From UBA6059 sp965227155 (GTDB lineage Bacteria; Bacteroidota; Bacteroidia; Cytophagales; Cyclobacteriaceae), in contig OZ245731.1 in the NCBI GenBank assembly GCA_965227155.1, positions 4,278,001 through 4,342,000 on the forward strand: 64,000 nt of DNA. The letters run 5' to 3'. The first letter of the stretch is position 1. Every line of letters starts with the position of its first letter. Made by a program: the position numbers and the translations under genes. Shown here one piece after another: positions 9,282-19,029 of this stretch. A model generated the notes under the pieces. That model was not told the origin of the DNA. It did not search any database and worked only from the letters and a program-made list of their open reading frames with translations.

Positions 9282-9289
9282 TACCTTCG
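9282..9289 (+). promoter_or_regulatory. -7 box very close to the MFS start codon
   Basis: TACCTTCG fits TAnnTTCG and ends only 6 bases before the ATG at 9296. If used, the transcript would be leaderless or nearly so. No clear -33 element was found. Confidence 0.4.
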
Positions 9290-9295
9290 CGGGCT

Positions 9296-10633
9296 ATGGC
9301 TAAAAATTGGAGCAATGTCCCTTTTCATCCCGGCCGATGGCCCTTTTTCTATGGCTGGATCATACTAGTCTGGGCTTCTTTGGGCATATTGATGAGTGTG
9401 CCGGGGCAAACAATTGGCGTATCGGTATTTACTGACTACCTGCTTGAGGCATTGTCAGTAACCCGAGATGAATTGAGCTTTGCCTATATGTTGGGAACCA
9501 TCGGTAGTTCTTTTCTCCTGCCATGGGCAGGCCGCATGTATGACCGGCTTGGCGTGAGGATTATATGCACTACAGCTGCTATTGGGCTGGGTATTGTTTT
9601 GGTTACTTTTAGCCAGGTAGACATCATTCTCAAAGACTGGTTGGGCATTCAAACCAGCTTTGTTATTCTGATATTTCTGGTTTTTGGATTCCTTTTTCTG
9701 CGATTCTTTGGGCAGGGAGTATTGACTATGGCCAGTAGAAATATGATGATCCAGTGGTTTGACCGAAGACGAGGGCTGGCAACTGGATTCAGCAATGTAG
9801 TTGTAGCCCTTTCGTTTTCATCTGCTCCGGTGGTTCTTTACCATTTTATTGCTGCCTATGACTGGCGCGGAGCCTGGCTATTGATGGCTTTTGTGGTGGG
9901 AGTAATGTTTCCGGTTATAGTCGTAATCTTCTTTAGAAACCGACCGGAAGACAGTGGTTTAATTCCTGATGGGCCGGTAAAACCAGGGAAACAGATCAAG
10001 CAAGCCAAATTCCCTGTTGTAAAAGCGTTCACGCTGAATGAAGTGCGTAGGCATTATGCCTTTTGGGTATTCGGGTTGATGTTGGCTATGCAAGGGCTCT
10101 ACATCACTGGATTCACTTTTCATGTCGTTTCCATATTTGGGGAATCGGGATTGAGTGAAATGGATGCGATAACCATTTTTCAGCCATCCGCTGTGCTGGC
10201 CGTAGGTCTCACATTGGCCGCCAGTGCTTTAAGTGATCACATCCATTTGAAATATTTGCTGTATGCCAAAGGGCTTGGGGCAATGCTCGGAATCATTGGG
10301 CTTATCTACCTTTCTGAAGGCCAATGGGCCTATTACCTCATCATTCTTGGTAATGGTGTGATGACAGGGCTTTTTAGTGTGCTATCCACGGTGACCTGGC
10401 CCAGGTATTATGGGCGTGCCCACCTGGGTGCTATTTCGGGACAGTTTATCAGCCTGGTGGTCTTTGGTTCAGCATTAGGACCTATTTTATTCAGCCTTTC
10501 CCTGACCTATTCAGGCTCGTATCAATTAGCAGGCTGGCTTTGTCTGGGCGTTTATTTTATACTAACCATAGCAGGGTTTAAAGCAGATAATCCGCAAGTA
10601 GCTTTGGCTAAAAAAATAGAAAGCCATGAATGA
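9296..10633 (+). CDS. MFS transporter
   Basis: About 445 residues with 12 predicted membrane helices in two six-helix halves. The family motif between helices 2 and 3 is visible as GRMYDRLGVR. It begins MAKNWSNVPFHPGRWPFFYGWIIL, like permeases of the oxalate/formate-type (OFA) branch of the major facilitator superfamily. The substrate is unknown. I use the ATG rather than an upstream TTG because the family starts near FYGW. It stands alone, divergent from mltF. Confidence 0.8.
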   Translation: MAKNWSNVPFHPGRWPFFYGWIILVWASLGILMSVPGQTIGVSVFTDYLLEALSVTRDELSFAYMLGTIGSSFLLPWAGRMYDRLGVRIICTTAAIGLGIVLVTFSQVDIILKDWLGIQTSFVILIFLVFGFLFLRFFGQGVLTMASRNMMIQWFDRRRGLATGFSNVVVALSFSSAPVVLYHFIAAYDWRGAWLLMAFVVGVMFPVIVVIFFRNRPEDSGLIPDGPVKPGKQIKQAKFPVVKAFTLNEVRRHYAFWVFGLMLAMQGLYITGFTFHVVSIFGESGLSEMDAITIFQPSAVLAVGLTLAASALSDHIHLKYLLYAKGLGAMLGIIGLIYLSEGQWAYYLIILGNGVMTGLFSVLSTVTWPRYYGRAHLGAISGQFISLVVFGSALGPILFSLSLTYSGSYQLAGWLCLGVYFILTIAGFKADNPQVALAKKIESHE

Positions 10634-10687
10634 TATCTTTTATGTATTAACTGCCTGCCTAATTGAGAGTTGAGAAATGAAAATTTA

Positions 10688-11002
10688 TTATGTACGTTCT
10701 AACCATTCCGTTGGATCTTCCCTAGTGTGAAATAAAGCTTCCACATATACTTTATCTTGCTCTTCGTCAATCCAATAATGAGCTCGAAATGGGAATGATG
10801 GTATAGGAAGTAGTCTGATATTTTTATATCTAATTTGATAATGTAATGCAGATCGTTCTAATCTTTTAAATGCATTGTCAAGGTTTTCAAGAAACCTCAT
10901 TCCTAATTCAATAGTGCCAGTTTGTTTATGGTAAAAATCTACAGCATTTTGAATATCCGTATATACTTCAGGGTTAAAGGCAACCTCAAAGATTCTTGTC
11001 AT
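10688..11002 (-). CDS. RelE/ParE-family toxin
   Basis: The 104 residues have the ParE/RelE plan: an N-terminal helical pair (YTDIQNAVDFYHKQT), then beta strands with RYKNIRLLPIPSFPFRAHYWID and a terminal HTREDP. Such toxins act on gyrase or ribosome-bound mRNA. It overlaps the upstream antitoxin gene by 4 bases. The target is not predictable from sequence. Confidence 0.8.
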   Translation of the reverse strand: MTRIFEVAFNPEVYTDIQNAVDFYHKQTGTIELGMRFLENLDNAFKRLERSALHYQIRYKNIRLLPIPSFPFRAHYWIDEEQDKVYVEALFHTREDPTEWLERT

Positions 11003-11223
11003 TTGCCCGGCTTTAACTGGTCTCGTATCTCAGCCCAAGATTTATATTCCGATTCTTTAGTGTTTTCAATTCTATGCAAAACCTCGGCCTGCTGCCATTC
11101 AGGAATATCCTTATTTTGTTCATCCAAATGGTTAAATGTGGATTTTATCTCGTCCCATTCGTTGATTGGAATGTAAACACCAGTTGTTTTACCTGTTTCG
11201 TCTTTTATGTATTGGATATTCAT
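10999..11223 (-). CDS. Antitoxin of a RelE/ParE module
   Basis: The 74-residue protein begins MNIQYIKDETGKTTGVYIPINEWDEI, a short beta hairpin followed by a helix, and has a charged tail that would wrap the toxin. The ATGA overlap and the order antitoxin-toxin are those of type II modules. It probably represses its own operon. Confidence 0.75.
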   Translation of the reverse strand: MNIQYIKDETGKTTGVYIPINEWDEIKSTFNHLDEQNKDIPEWQQAEVLHRIENTKESEYKSWAEIRDQLKPGK

Positions 11224-11279
11224 AAATATATCATCAATTCTACAATCAATAAAAGTTAACTTATTTAGAAATCAAATAA

Positions 11280-11310
11280 AAAGCCATGAATAATGTTTAT
11301 CCATGGCTTT
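11280..11310. terminator. Hairpin terminator after the VPS10 gene
   Basis: The arms AAAGCCATG and CATGGCTTT are perfect 9-bp complements around a 13-base loop, with A/T-rich flanks on both sides. It lies between the toxin-antitoxin start and the VPS10 stop and could serve leftward transcription of the latter. Confidence 0.7.
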
Positions 11311-11332
11311 CAATTGATACTATTTTATTTGA

Positions 11333-14300
11333 TTAAGGCATATCACCACCTTCTACATAGGGTGCTCCGGCATCAAGCAATGCCTGCCCCATATCATCCA
11401 GCTGATCCATAGCGCTTTCCAACCGTGTTTTTATACTAGCAATATCTTTGTTGGCCAGTTCCAGCGATCGCTTACTGGTCTCTGTGGGACCGTAAAGCGA
11501 GCGGGAAACTCCGCGCTCAACTGCAAACAGCCGCTGCCCAACAGTAGTTTTTGTCTTTTCACCCACTTCCAGTTTGGCAGGATTTCCATTCATATCTGCA
11601 TTGATATCATAAATGGTAGATCGCAAGGCATGCAGCTGTTGATCCAGGTCGCCTGCATCTGCTGTAGCCCTGCTCAAAGCCTTTTGCATTGCTTCTACAC
11701 GCTTCACAGCATTGTTCAGGTTTATGTTCAAAGCAGAGGCCTGACGTACAGCATCCTCATAGCTTCTCCAGAAAGCAGCCACTTCAGATTCAGGCGCACC
11801 GTCCAGGGCTCCTTCATAAAGTCTTTCTACCTCAAATGTGATAGGCTCATCCAGCTGGGTAGTAACACCATCCACTCTTTTGTATAATGTGGCGGTGAAT
11901 GTGCCCGGCGCTACCATCATGCCCTGTGGGCCCTCTCCGTTGTAACTGCTGCTTAGGCCAATAGCCTCAGGTGCAGGATAGCGAAGATCCCAGGCGATCC
12001 TGTGGAATCCCTTTTTCACAGGGCCTTCCACGCGTCGTACCACATTACCTTCAGCATCCTTCACCACTACAAAAACAGATGGCTTTTGCTGGATAGCTTC
12101 CTGACCTACACGTTCCCAACCGGGGAACTCAACATCTCTTGTAGCTTCGATTAACGGTTTTTCAGCTTCTTTTCGCTGCTCTTCCAATGTCTTCAGTCCA
12201 TCCTTCAGATGGTAAGTAAAAACAGCACCAAAGGGTGGGTTAGGGGCTACATAATGGGAAGCACCCTGAGAGCCTTTTTCCGAATCGAAATTCAGATGTG
12301 GACGCGGTACATACCACCAGGCTTTGCGGGTAGAGTATAGTGACCCTTCCTGACTTAAAGTTGCTTCCGATACCTCTCTCAGTACACTGTAATCATCAAA
12401 AATGAAGAAACCTCTGCCGAAGGAAGCACCTACAAGATCGTTCTCCCTTTTTTGTATCGCCAGGTCTCTGAAGCTGATGGTTGGCACACCACCTTGCAGC
12501 TCAATCCATTTGCCTCCACCATCGATCGTGAAATAAATGCCAAACTCTGTAGCTAGGAACATCAATTCTGGTTTCTCATGGTCTTGCACCAACCGCCACA
12601 CCAGCGTACGGCTTGGTAGATTAGAGCTGATAGATGTCCATGTTCTGCCACGGTCAGTACTTTTAACCACAAATGGCCTGTAGTCACCATATTTATGGTT
12701 ATCCAGTGATACATACACTGTATTGGGATCATGCAGATCGGCTTTAATGTCATTGATGAAAGCTCTTTCCGGCACACCCATGGTGCTTACTTCGACCTTT
12801 CTCCAGTTTTCACCACCATCTTCGGTTACTTGTAACAGGCCATCGTCAGTACCGGCATAAATAAGACCTTCTACCAGTGGTGATTCAGAAAGCGAAGTAA
12901 TGGTATTGTAATTGGACATAGCCAGCACATCCCAGGGAGAATCCCAGCTTTGTTTGTTACCCATGATTGGAATAGCAAATCGCTCTTCATCTCGCGTCAG
13001 GTCATCTGAAATTGCCCTCCAGCTATCACCACGGTTGTCAGATCGCCATACACGTTGCGAAGCAAAATACAAGCGCTTAGGATCGTGTGGACTTACATGG
13101 ATAGGGGCATCCCAGTTGAATCTTTCGTACTCTTCGCCTTCATCAGCCTGAGGCTGGATATCTACTACTTCACCGGTAGAAATGTCCACACGGGAAAGGT
13201 TACCTTCCTGACGTTCTGCGTACACAATATCCGGATTTCCCGGAGTTGTCGCAGGTGCATGGCCGTCCCAGTTTAGAATTACCTTCCAATCGGAGTTTTG
13301 AATCCCCTGCACATTATCGGTTCTCGACGGGCCACCCTGTGTACTGTTATCCTGTGTGCCGCTGTATATATTATAGAAAGGTTCTGCATCATCTACAGCT
13401 AGTTTGTAGTACTGTGTGACAGGCAGGTTTGGCATATAGCGCCAGTTGGCAGCAAGGTCAAAGCTTTCATATACACCGCCATCGGTACCTACCATGATAT
13501 AATCAGGGTCACTAGCCTTGAAAGCAAGGGCGTGGTTATCACCATGTCTGTGCTGTCGATTTACATTAGCCCAGGTTTTACCACCATCTTTTGAATATTG
13601 CATGGAAGCATCCATCAGGTAAAGTCTGTCAAAATGATGAGGCGAGGCATAAAGTTCCACATAATAATGTGGACCGGTACCGCCTGAGATTACATCAGAT
13701 TGCTTTTCCCATTTTTCACCACGGTCATACGATTTCCAAATGCCACCGTTTCTGCGGTTGAGTTCAATGGCGGCGTACACAATATCGGGCTTTTGTGGAG
13801 AGACAGCCAGTCCGATTTTACCCATTTTTCCGGCAGGCAACCCATTGGTAAGCTTTTCCCAGGTATCGCCACCATCTTCACTCTTGTAGATGGCAGACTT
13901 TGGACCACCATCCATCACAGACGCTACTGTACGGTGATGTTGCCAGGTAGCGGCATAAACACGGTTTGCATTTCTGGGGTCGATAACAATGTCAGTTACG
14001 CCGGTGAATTCATTGTCACCTAGCGTCTTGTTCCAGGTTTTACCTCCATCTGTGGATTTGTAAAAACCGCGCTCCCCGCCGGCACTCCACAGCGGTCCTT
14101 GTGCGGCAACATAGATCACATCGGGATTGTCCGGATGGACAATAATTTTACCAATATGCTCCGAATTTTTTAGTCCCATATTGGTCCAGGTGGCACCACC
14201 GTCTTCTGACTTGTAGATGCCGTCTCCAAATCCAAAATGTCGGCCACCGCCGTGCTCACCGGTACCTACCCATACGGTATTGATGTTCTCCGGATCGAGC

Positions 14301-14620
14301 GCAACGCATCCAATAGAATAGGAGCCCTGATCATCAAAAATGGGCTCGAAGGTTGTGCCGGCATTAACGGTTTTCCATACACCACCAGAGCCTACGGCGA
14401 CATACCATATACTCTCATCCATAGGATGGATAGCCAGGTCAGCAATACGGCCTGACATAAAGGCCGGGCCAATATTTCTTAGCTCCAAGCCTTTAAAAGT
14501 TGCTTCGGTAAGCAGGCTGCTGCCGCTTGGTTGTTGCGACCTGTTGCGTTGCGCATTGAGCTGTGTTGCCACCAGCAGGAGCAATACGGCACAGGTCATC
14601 AAATGCTTTATGTGCTTCAT
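11333..14620 (-). CDS. VPS10/sortilin-like secreted propeller protein
   Basis: This 1095-residue protein has a signal peptide (MKHIKHLMTCAVLLLLVATQLNA) and many Asp-box repeats (KSEDGGATW, KSTDGGKTW, KSEDGGDTW, VTEDGGENW), indicating two stacked beta-propellers as in sialidase or sortilin-like proteins. After about residue 720 comes a beta-sandwich-like region (FHRIAWDLRYPAPEA) and a helical C-terminus. These proteins are abundant in Bacteroidota, exported and of unknown function. A paralogue lies at 26.2-29.3 kb. Confidence 0.8.
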   Translation of the reverse strand: MKHIKHLMTCAVLLLLVATQLNAQRNRSQQPSGSSLLTEATFKGLELRNIGPAFMSGRIADLAIHPMDESIWYVAVGSGGVWKTVNAGTTFEPIFDDQGSYSIGCVALDPENINTVWVGTGEHGGGRHFGFGDGIYKSEDGGATWTNMGLKNSEHIGKIIVHPDNPDVIYVAAQGPLWSAGGERGFYKSTDGGKTWNKTLGDNEFTGVTDIVIDPRNANRVYAATWQHHRTVASVMDGGPKSAIYKSEDGGDTWEKLTNGLPAGKMGKIGLAVSPQKPDIVYAAIELNRRNGGIWKSYDRGEKWEKQSDVISGGTGPHYYVELYASPHHFDRLYLMDASMQYSKDGGKTWANVNRQHRHGDNHALAFKASDPDYIMVGTDGGVYESFDLAANWRYMPNLPVTQYYKLAVDDAEPFYNIYSGTQDNSTQGGPSRTDNVQGIQNSDWKVILNWDGHAPATTPGNPDIVYAERQEGNLSRVDISTGEVVDIQPQADEGEEYERFNWDAPIHVSPHDPKRLYFASQRVWRSDNRGDSWRAISDDLTRDEERFAIPIMGNKQSWDSPWDVLAMSNYNTITSLSESPLVEGLIYAGTDDGLLQVTEDGGENWRKVEVSTMGVPERAFINDIKADLHDPNTVYVSLDNHKYGDYRPFVVKSTDRGRTWTSISSNLPSRTLVWRLVQDHEKPELMFLATEFGIYFTIDGGGKWIELQGGVPTISFRDLAIQKRENDLVGASFGRGFFIFDDYSVLREVSEATLSQEGSLYSTRKAWWYVPRPHLNFDSEKGSQGASHYVAPNPPFGAVFTYHLKDGLKTLEEQRKEAEKPLIEATRDVEFPGWERVGQEAIQQKPSVFVVVKDAEGNVVRRVEGPVKKGFHRIAWDLRYPAPEAIGLSSSYNGEGPQGMMVAPGTFTATLYKRVDGVTTQLDEPITFEVERLYEGALDGAPESEVAAFWRSYEDAVRQASALNINLNNAVKRVEAMQKALSRATADAGDLDQQLHALRSTIYDINADMNGNPAKLEVGEKTKTTVGQRLFAVERGVSRSLYGPTETSKRSLELANKDIASIKTRLESAMDQLDDMGQALLDAGAPYVEGGDMP

Positions 14621-14881
14621 ATATTTATAAAGGTTTAATTGAAAACTGATATGACCAATTTAAAACCAGAATCGGCGGTTTGGAAACAATGATTTGAATT
14701 TGTGGTGAGCGGTAGGGGTTTTTGGAGAGGTGAAAGGGGATGGGTGAGAAGGTGAAAGGATAAAGAAGAAAGGTGAAAGGAAATAGTCTATGTACTATCT
14801 ATAAAAGATTGTTAATCTAGTGCTGCGAACAATCATCTTTTTCTCCTCAATTATTCTGCTGAAATCAGCCTGAAACTGTCT
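14621..14881. repeat. Intergenic region with purine-rich direct repeats
   Basis: The 10-mer AGGTGAAAGG occurs at 14728, 14750 and 14771, spaced by 21-22 bases in an almost pure purine strand. It lies between divergent genes. No other structure was seen; the repeat may be simple slippage product. Confidence 0.45.
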
Positions 14882-14889
14882 TAACTTCG
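14882..14889 (+). promoter_or_regulatory. -7 box upstream of the hemolysin-III gene
   Basis: TAACTTCG fits TAnnTTCG and sits 5 bases before the ATC codon proposed as start. It resembles the arrangement in front of the MFS gene. Confidence 0.35.
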
Positions 14890-14893
14890 ACCT

Positions 14894-15535
14894 ATCGAAA
14901 AGTCAAAAGAACAAACGCATCTCGAAGAGTGGTTCAATACCCTCTCACATGGCATTACAGCCGTAACCGCAATAGGAGGATTTGTAGTATTGGTTGTATT
15001 GGGGGTGAAAAGTGACCAGCCATTCAGCATTTTTAGTGCTCTTTTTTATGGTTTAAGTCTTGTATTACTATATACATTTTCAACCCTCTATCATGGATTA
15101 CGACATAAAAAGGCCAAGTATGTATTCAACATCCTGGATCATTGTGGTATCTATCTTTTGATTGCAGGCACTTATACACCGGTGCTATTGCTGACTATTG
15201 GAGGCACAACAGGGTGGGTTCTTTTTGGAATTCAATGGGGGCTGGCTCTCGTTGGTATCGTATTGAAAATATTTTATACTGGTCGATTCAGGATCATATC
15301 TACCTTAATGTACGCACTCATGGGTTGGATCATTGTGGTAAAGATTGATTTGGTCGAGTCTTTGCTTTCGCCAAATGCCTTTGGGCTACTGGTTGCCGGA
15401 GGACTGGCCTATACGGTTGGGATCATCTTTTATATCCTTGATTACCGCCTAAAACTTGCGCATTTTATCTGGCATCTGTTTGTAATGGCCGGTAGCATTC
15501 TGCATTACCTGATGATGGTAATGTATATCTTTTAA
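14894..15535 (+). CDS. Hemolysin III / TrhA-family membrane protein
   Basis: Seven membrane helices with the PAQR-like motifs: EEWFNTLSHGITA near the N-terminus, STLYHGLRHK, NILDHCGIYLLIAGTYTP and, at the end, HFIWHLFVMAGSILHY. The His/Asp set is that of the metal-binding hemolysin III/adiponectin receptor superfamily. The conserved EEW..SH region lies upstream of any ATG or of the TTG at 14990. I therefore start at ATC 14894, which is the first possible initiator after an in-frame stop; the true start is uncertain. Confidence 0.75.
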   Translation: MEKSKEQTHLEEWFNTLSHGITAVTAIGGFVVLVVLGVKSDQPFSIFSALFYGLSLVLLYTFSTLYHGLRHKKAKYVFNILDHCGIYLLIAGTYTPVLLLTIGGTTGWVLFGIQWGLALVGIVLKIFYTGRFRIISTLMYALMGWIIVVKIDLVESLLSPNAFGLLVAGGLAYTVGIIFYILDYRLKLAHFIWHLFVMAGSILHYLMMVMYIF

Positions 15536-15558
15536 GATTCTGCTTTACATCAGCAATA

Positions 15559-15727
15559 ACGCGATGCAACCACTCTCTAACTGTGTGACATCTGGCATGG
15601 TGTTTACCTTTTAAGGTATAAAGTTCAAGGACGCGATACAATCGCGCCCGATCTGTTTCTCCTTGATATAAGCAAGAACGCGATACAATCGCGCTCTAAC
15701 TAGGGCAAGAATGCGATGTAATCGCAC
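15559..15727. repeat. Cluster of small REP-like palindromes
   Basis: Four related units are seen at about 15559, 15629, 15676 and 15710. The two best read ACGCGATACAATCGCGC, a self-complementary GCGAT..ATCGC core; the fourth is the variant TGCGATGTAATCGCA with compensating changes in both arms. This points to selection on, or spread of, the hairpin. Confidence 0.7.
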
Positions 15728-15758
15728 ACTAACTTTGGTCTGGCTTTGGTTTTGGTAG

Positions 15759-17783
15759 TTACTCAATATTGAGCTCAGCAAACAGCCTTTCCGCTTTATA
15801 AATGTATTTTACCGCTGCGGCTATACCACCTGAATGCACGGAAACTGTTCGATTGTATTGATCATCAAAAATAAAGTAGCCGGGCAGGCTCTCTATATTG
15901 CCATCAAATGCAAGGCCCACCACTTCAGCATTCTGGTTGATGACAGGGCTACCGGAGTTTCCACCAATGATATCCGTAGTGCTGACGAAATTCAAGGGTG
16001 ATTTCAACAACTCCATGGGTGGGTTTTTCCACCGTTCCGGCAGATTCCATGGGTATTGCTGATCGTTGCTGTAATGTCTGTCATACAGGCCAAAATAAGT
16101 GGTTTTATAGGGTGCCGTAGTACCATTATATTCATAGCCTTTCACAATGCCATCAGCTAATCTTAATGAGAATGTAGCATCAGGAGGACTACTCAACCCG
16201 CTTGCCTGAAAAGAGATATTCATGATCTGCCCCTGCAATTCCTCATTTTCGCTGTTGACCTGACCTAATACAGATCTTGCTTCCTGAAATTTATCAGGGA
16301 AGACATTAGCAAAAGCAATCAGCGGTTCCTTGTCCAGCTTCTTCAGCTTTAGATCAAAGAAGGCCTCAGGATCATTCAATAGGGTGCTTTCATCAAATAC
16401 CTGCCTGGCCTTTGCTTCTGCACTCATATTGCCGAGGAGTTCACCTGGATAACCTTGCCTGCTATGTTCGTTTAACTCCATAAGCAGGGTAGCAAAAAGA
16501 GCTCTTTCAAGGTTTACATCCATATTGTCAACAAGGCTTGTAATGGTGGTGCTTAGAGCTGTAATGCCTTCTTCATCCTCATCTTCCAGGGCTTGCTGAT
16601 ACCTAGCCAGCTGATGAATGATTTGATTGGTTTTACCTCTTAAATTATTGGGGCTTAAGAATATCAGCTCAGCCGTATAATTGGAGGCGACTGTTGTATT
16701 GTCTTCTAATTGATTCCAGGGATCATTCTCAGAACTGGAATTTTTGCGTAAGGCTTCTTCCTTTTTGATCTTTTTCGACATGAGGTAGTCATCGTACAAG
16801 CCATCTAACCGGCCTTTGTAGGCTTTCTCTGAATTACTCAGGCTAAATGCCAGGTTTACTATGGAATCCTTTACATACACATCTTCTACCTGCTCCGCTG
16901 CCCGCAAAAGAATTTCTTTTCTGTTTTCCACCAGAGAAATAATGGCTGGAATATTTACATCCCTTTGCTGGTATAATTGAGCCATAGTCAGGTATCGACC
17001 TGTGCTTCCTGGATTGCCCACCACAAATACGGCTTCATTTTCTTCGGCTCCCTGTGGGTTGAATTCAAAATAATGCTTTGGCTGTAAGGGTTTACCATTT
17101 TCATCATACGCCCTGAAAAATGTGAAATCAAGGTTGTAACGTGGATAGGTAAAGTTATCAGGATCGCCTCCGTAATAGCCTAGTGGCAACTCCGGATACA
17201 ATACCAATCTCACATCATTGTAGCGCTTGTAGCCATAAAGTGAATATTTTCCACCACTGTAAAAAGACCGGGTTTCCAATTCAAGGCCAGCCCAATCTGC
17301 TTTTTTGCTATACTCTGCCTTGATCTGTGATAGAGCAGAGTCTGTTGACACTTTGCTTTGCCCAACTGCAGCAGTGATATCTGCAACCATAACCAACTGG
17401 TCTACAAATAGATCCGGAACACGCCTTTCTTCTTCCAAAGTGGTTGCATAAAATCCCTGCTCATCAAAGTTTTCATCCTCTTTCATCACAGAGGCGGCTA
17501 CACTTCTTGAGCAATGGTGATTTGTCATGACTAGGCCATTACCAGAAATAAACGAGGCTGAGCACCAGGAAGCAAACCGAAGTGCAGACATTCTGATATC
17601 TTCCAGCCATTCTTTTGTAGACGTGAAGCCGTATGCTTCCTGAAAATACTCTACAGGTGGATTTTCAAAAGTCCACATTTTGCCCTGGTCGAATCGACCC
17701 GGCTGAACATCCTCTAAATCAACGGATTGCTGTGCAAATACAAAGAATGGAAAAAGCAGGAAACAGGTAATGAAATATCTCAT
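15759..17783 (-). CDS. S46 family dipeptidyl-peptidase (DPP7/DPP11 type)
   Basis: About 674 residues with a signal peptide (MRYFITCFLLFPFFVFAQQ). The chymotrypsin-type catalytic motifs of S46 are present: LVMTNHHCS near residue 90 (His) and IIGGNSGSPV about residue 620 (Ser). These periplasmic exopeptidases release dipeptides from oligopeptides for uptake. The residue that separates DPP7 from DPP11 specificity was not assigned. It stands alone on the minus strand. Confidence 0.88.
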   Translation of the reverse strand: MRYFITCFLLFPFFVFAQQSVDLEDVQPGRFDQGKMWTFENPPVEYFQEAYGFTSTKEWLEDIRMSALRFASWCSASFISGNGLVMTNHHCSRSVAASVMKEDENFDEQGFYATTLEEERRVPDLFVDQLVMVADITAAVGQSKVSTDSALSQIKAEYSKKADWAGLELETRSFYSGGKYSLYGYKRYNDVRLVLYPELPLGYYGGDPDNFTYPRYNLDFTFFRAYDENGKPLQPKHYFEFNPQGAEENEAVFVVGNPGSTGRYLTMAQLYQQRDVNIPAIISLVENRKEILLRAAEQVEDVYVKDSIVNLAFSLSNSEKAYKGRLDGLYDDYLMSKKIKKEEALRKNSSSENDPWNQLEDNTTVASNYTAELIFLSPNNLRGKTNQIIHQLARYQQALEDEDEEGITALSTTITSLVDNMDVNLERALFATLLMELNEHSRQGYPGELLGNMSAEAKARQVFDESTLLNDPEAFFDLKLKKLDKEPLIAFANVFPDKFQEARSVLGQVNSENEELQGQIMNISFQASGLSSPPDATFSLRLADGIVKGYEYNGTTAPYKTTYFGLYDRHYSNDQQYPWNLPERWKNPPMELLKSPLNFVSTTDIIGGNSGSPVINQNAEVVGLAFDGNIESLPGYFIFDDQYNRTVSVHSGGIAAAVKYIYKAERLFAELNIE

Positions 17784-17864
17784 AATCAATGCAAGATGAA
17801 ATTAATGGTCGTGTAATTGAATTGGATCTTACAATAATCTTGCATATTATGATAATCTCAAAAT

Positions 17865-18476
17865 TCATCCATGACGCATTTTTTTTATTTCCTGGATTTC
17901 ATCATAATCAAGACCCAGCCCCACATACATCGTATTTAAAGCAATATTTCCTTTTACATATTGGTCTATAATGATTTCCTTAAATATCCTTTGGTCTTTA
18001 TATGTTTCAAACAAGAAAAATACTTTTTTGGTCTCATTATTATCTTCTAAAGCTAAATATGCATCCTGACCGGCACTGAAAGCAGGACCATGAAACCCTC
18101 TTGGATAATGCATATCTAAATAACGGTCACCTTTTACTTTTCCAATACCAAGCTTTTCAACGGCGCTCCATTTAAACGATTTATCATTATCAATAGATAT
18201 TTCGTTTTCGGTAAAAACAGCTGTACCAATGAATTTATGATGCTTTTTCTCGTATTCATTATACGCCCAGCGATAAATCAAAATGTAGGATATTAGTAAA
18301 GGGAATACAAGATTTCGAATTATCTGTTCACTTATCAGTTGTGATTCAGCCAACACGCATAAAATGATAATTATTCCTGCTAGTAATAAAACTGCTTTAT
18401 TTGAAGTGATCCTAAAATCTATTCCATTCTTTTTTTGAAACGCTTTAAAGTTATGTGGGTAGATTGATGTAGCCAC
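17865..18476 (-). CDS. Hypothetical membrane protein
   Basis: The 203 residues carry two close hydrophobic helices near residues 25-68 and a soluble C-terminal domain with beta character (FKWSAVEKLGIGKVKGDRYLDMHYP). The topology resembles YcxB-like proteins with two N-terminal helices and a C-terminal PH-like domain, but this is a guess. No operon partner. Confidence 0.55.
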   Translation of the reverse strand: MATSIYPHNFKAFQKKNGIDFRITSNKAVLLLAGIIIILCVLAESQLISEQIIRNLVFPLLISYILIYRWAYNEYEKKHHKFIGTAVFTENEISIDNDKSFKWSAVEKLGIGKVKGDRYLDMHYPRGFHGPAFSAGQDAYLALEDNNETKKVFFLFETYKDQRIFKEIIIDQYVKGNIALNTMYVGLGLDYDEIQEIKKMRHG

Positions 18477-18583
18477 TGGTCAAGTTATTTTTGGTATTGC
18501 ATTTTAGTGAAAATACATAATAACTTGACGTCACCTTCAATGCTTGACTAACATTAAAAAAGGGGGGGTAATCCAACACAATT

Positions 18584-18931
18584 CTACTTAAGCAATTGCT
18601 GTAGACCCAAAGCCTTGGCAACTCTGGGGAAAAAAGTGATGATGCGCTTGAAGCTGTAGTCGTTTCTCGCCCTTAGGATAAAACTGTCCCGATCTTCATC
18701 TTCAAAGCTGATGGTGAGACAGGGATTCTTGACTTGAATAGGGTTGAGTATCTTCTTTACAATCTCGTACCCTTCCAGCAATTGAGCCTCGTTGGTGTTC
18801 TCTTCCTGCGGCTGTCCATGATCAATCTGATAATAGCGCTTACCGTTTTTAATGTAGACGCGCAGATAATGGAATTTACTGAAATATCCCGCTCTACTCT
18901 TAATCTTATAATATCCTGCATCCAATTTCAT
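18584..18931 (-). CDS. Hypothetical protein, basic
   Basis: The 115-residue protein begins MKLDAGYYKIKSRAGYFSKFHYLR and is rich in Lys, Arg and Tyr. It has no export signal or known motif. It ends after an intergenic G7 run at 18562-18568. Function unknown. Confidence 0.5.
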   Translation of the reverse strand: MKLDAGYYKIKSRAGYFSKFHYLRVYIKNGKRYYQIDHGQPQEENTNEAQLLEGYEIVKKILNPIQVKNPCLTISFEDEDRDSFILRARNDYSFKRIITFFPRVAKALGLQQLLK

Positions 18932-19029
18932 GAAGCTAATTTAAATAGCATTATTGACAATATAAATAGCTAAATGCTAAATAATTTACCAATAACACTA
19001 ATTAAATTGGCAATCAATCAATTAACTGT

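Noticed and set aside
18556..18570. G7 tract as a phase-variation switch
   Set aside because: It lies between a gene start and a gene stop, not in a coding frame or in a recognised promoter spacer.
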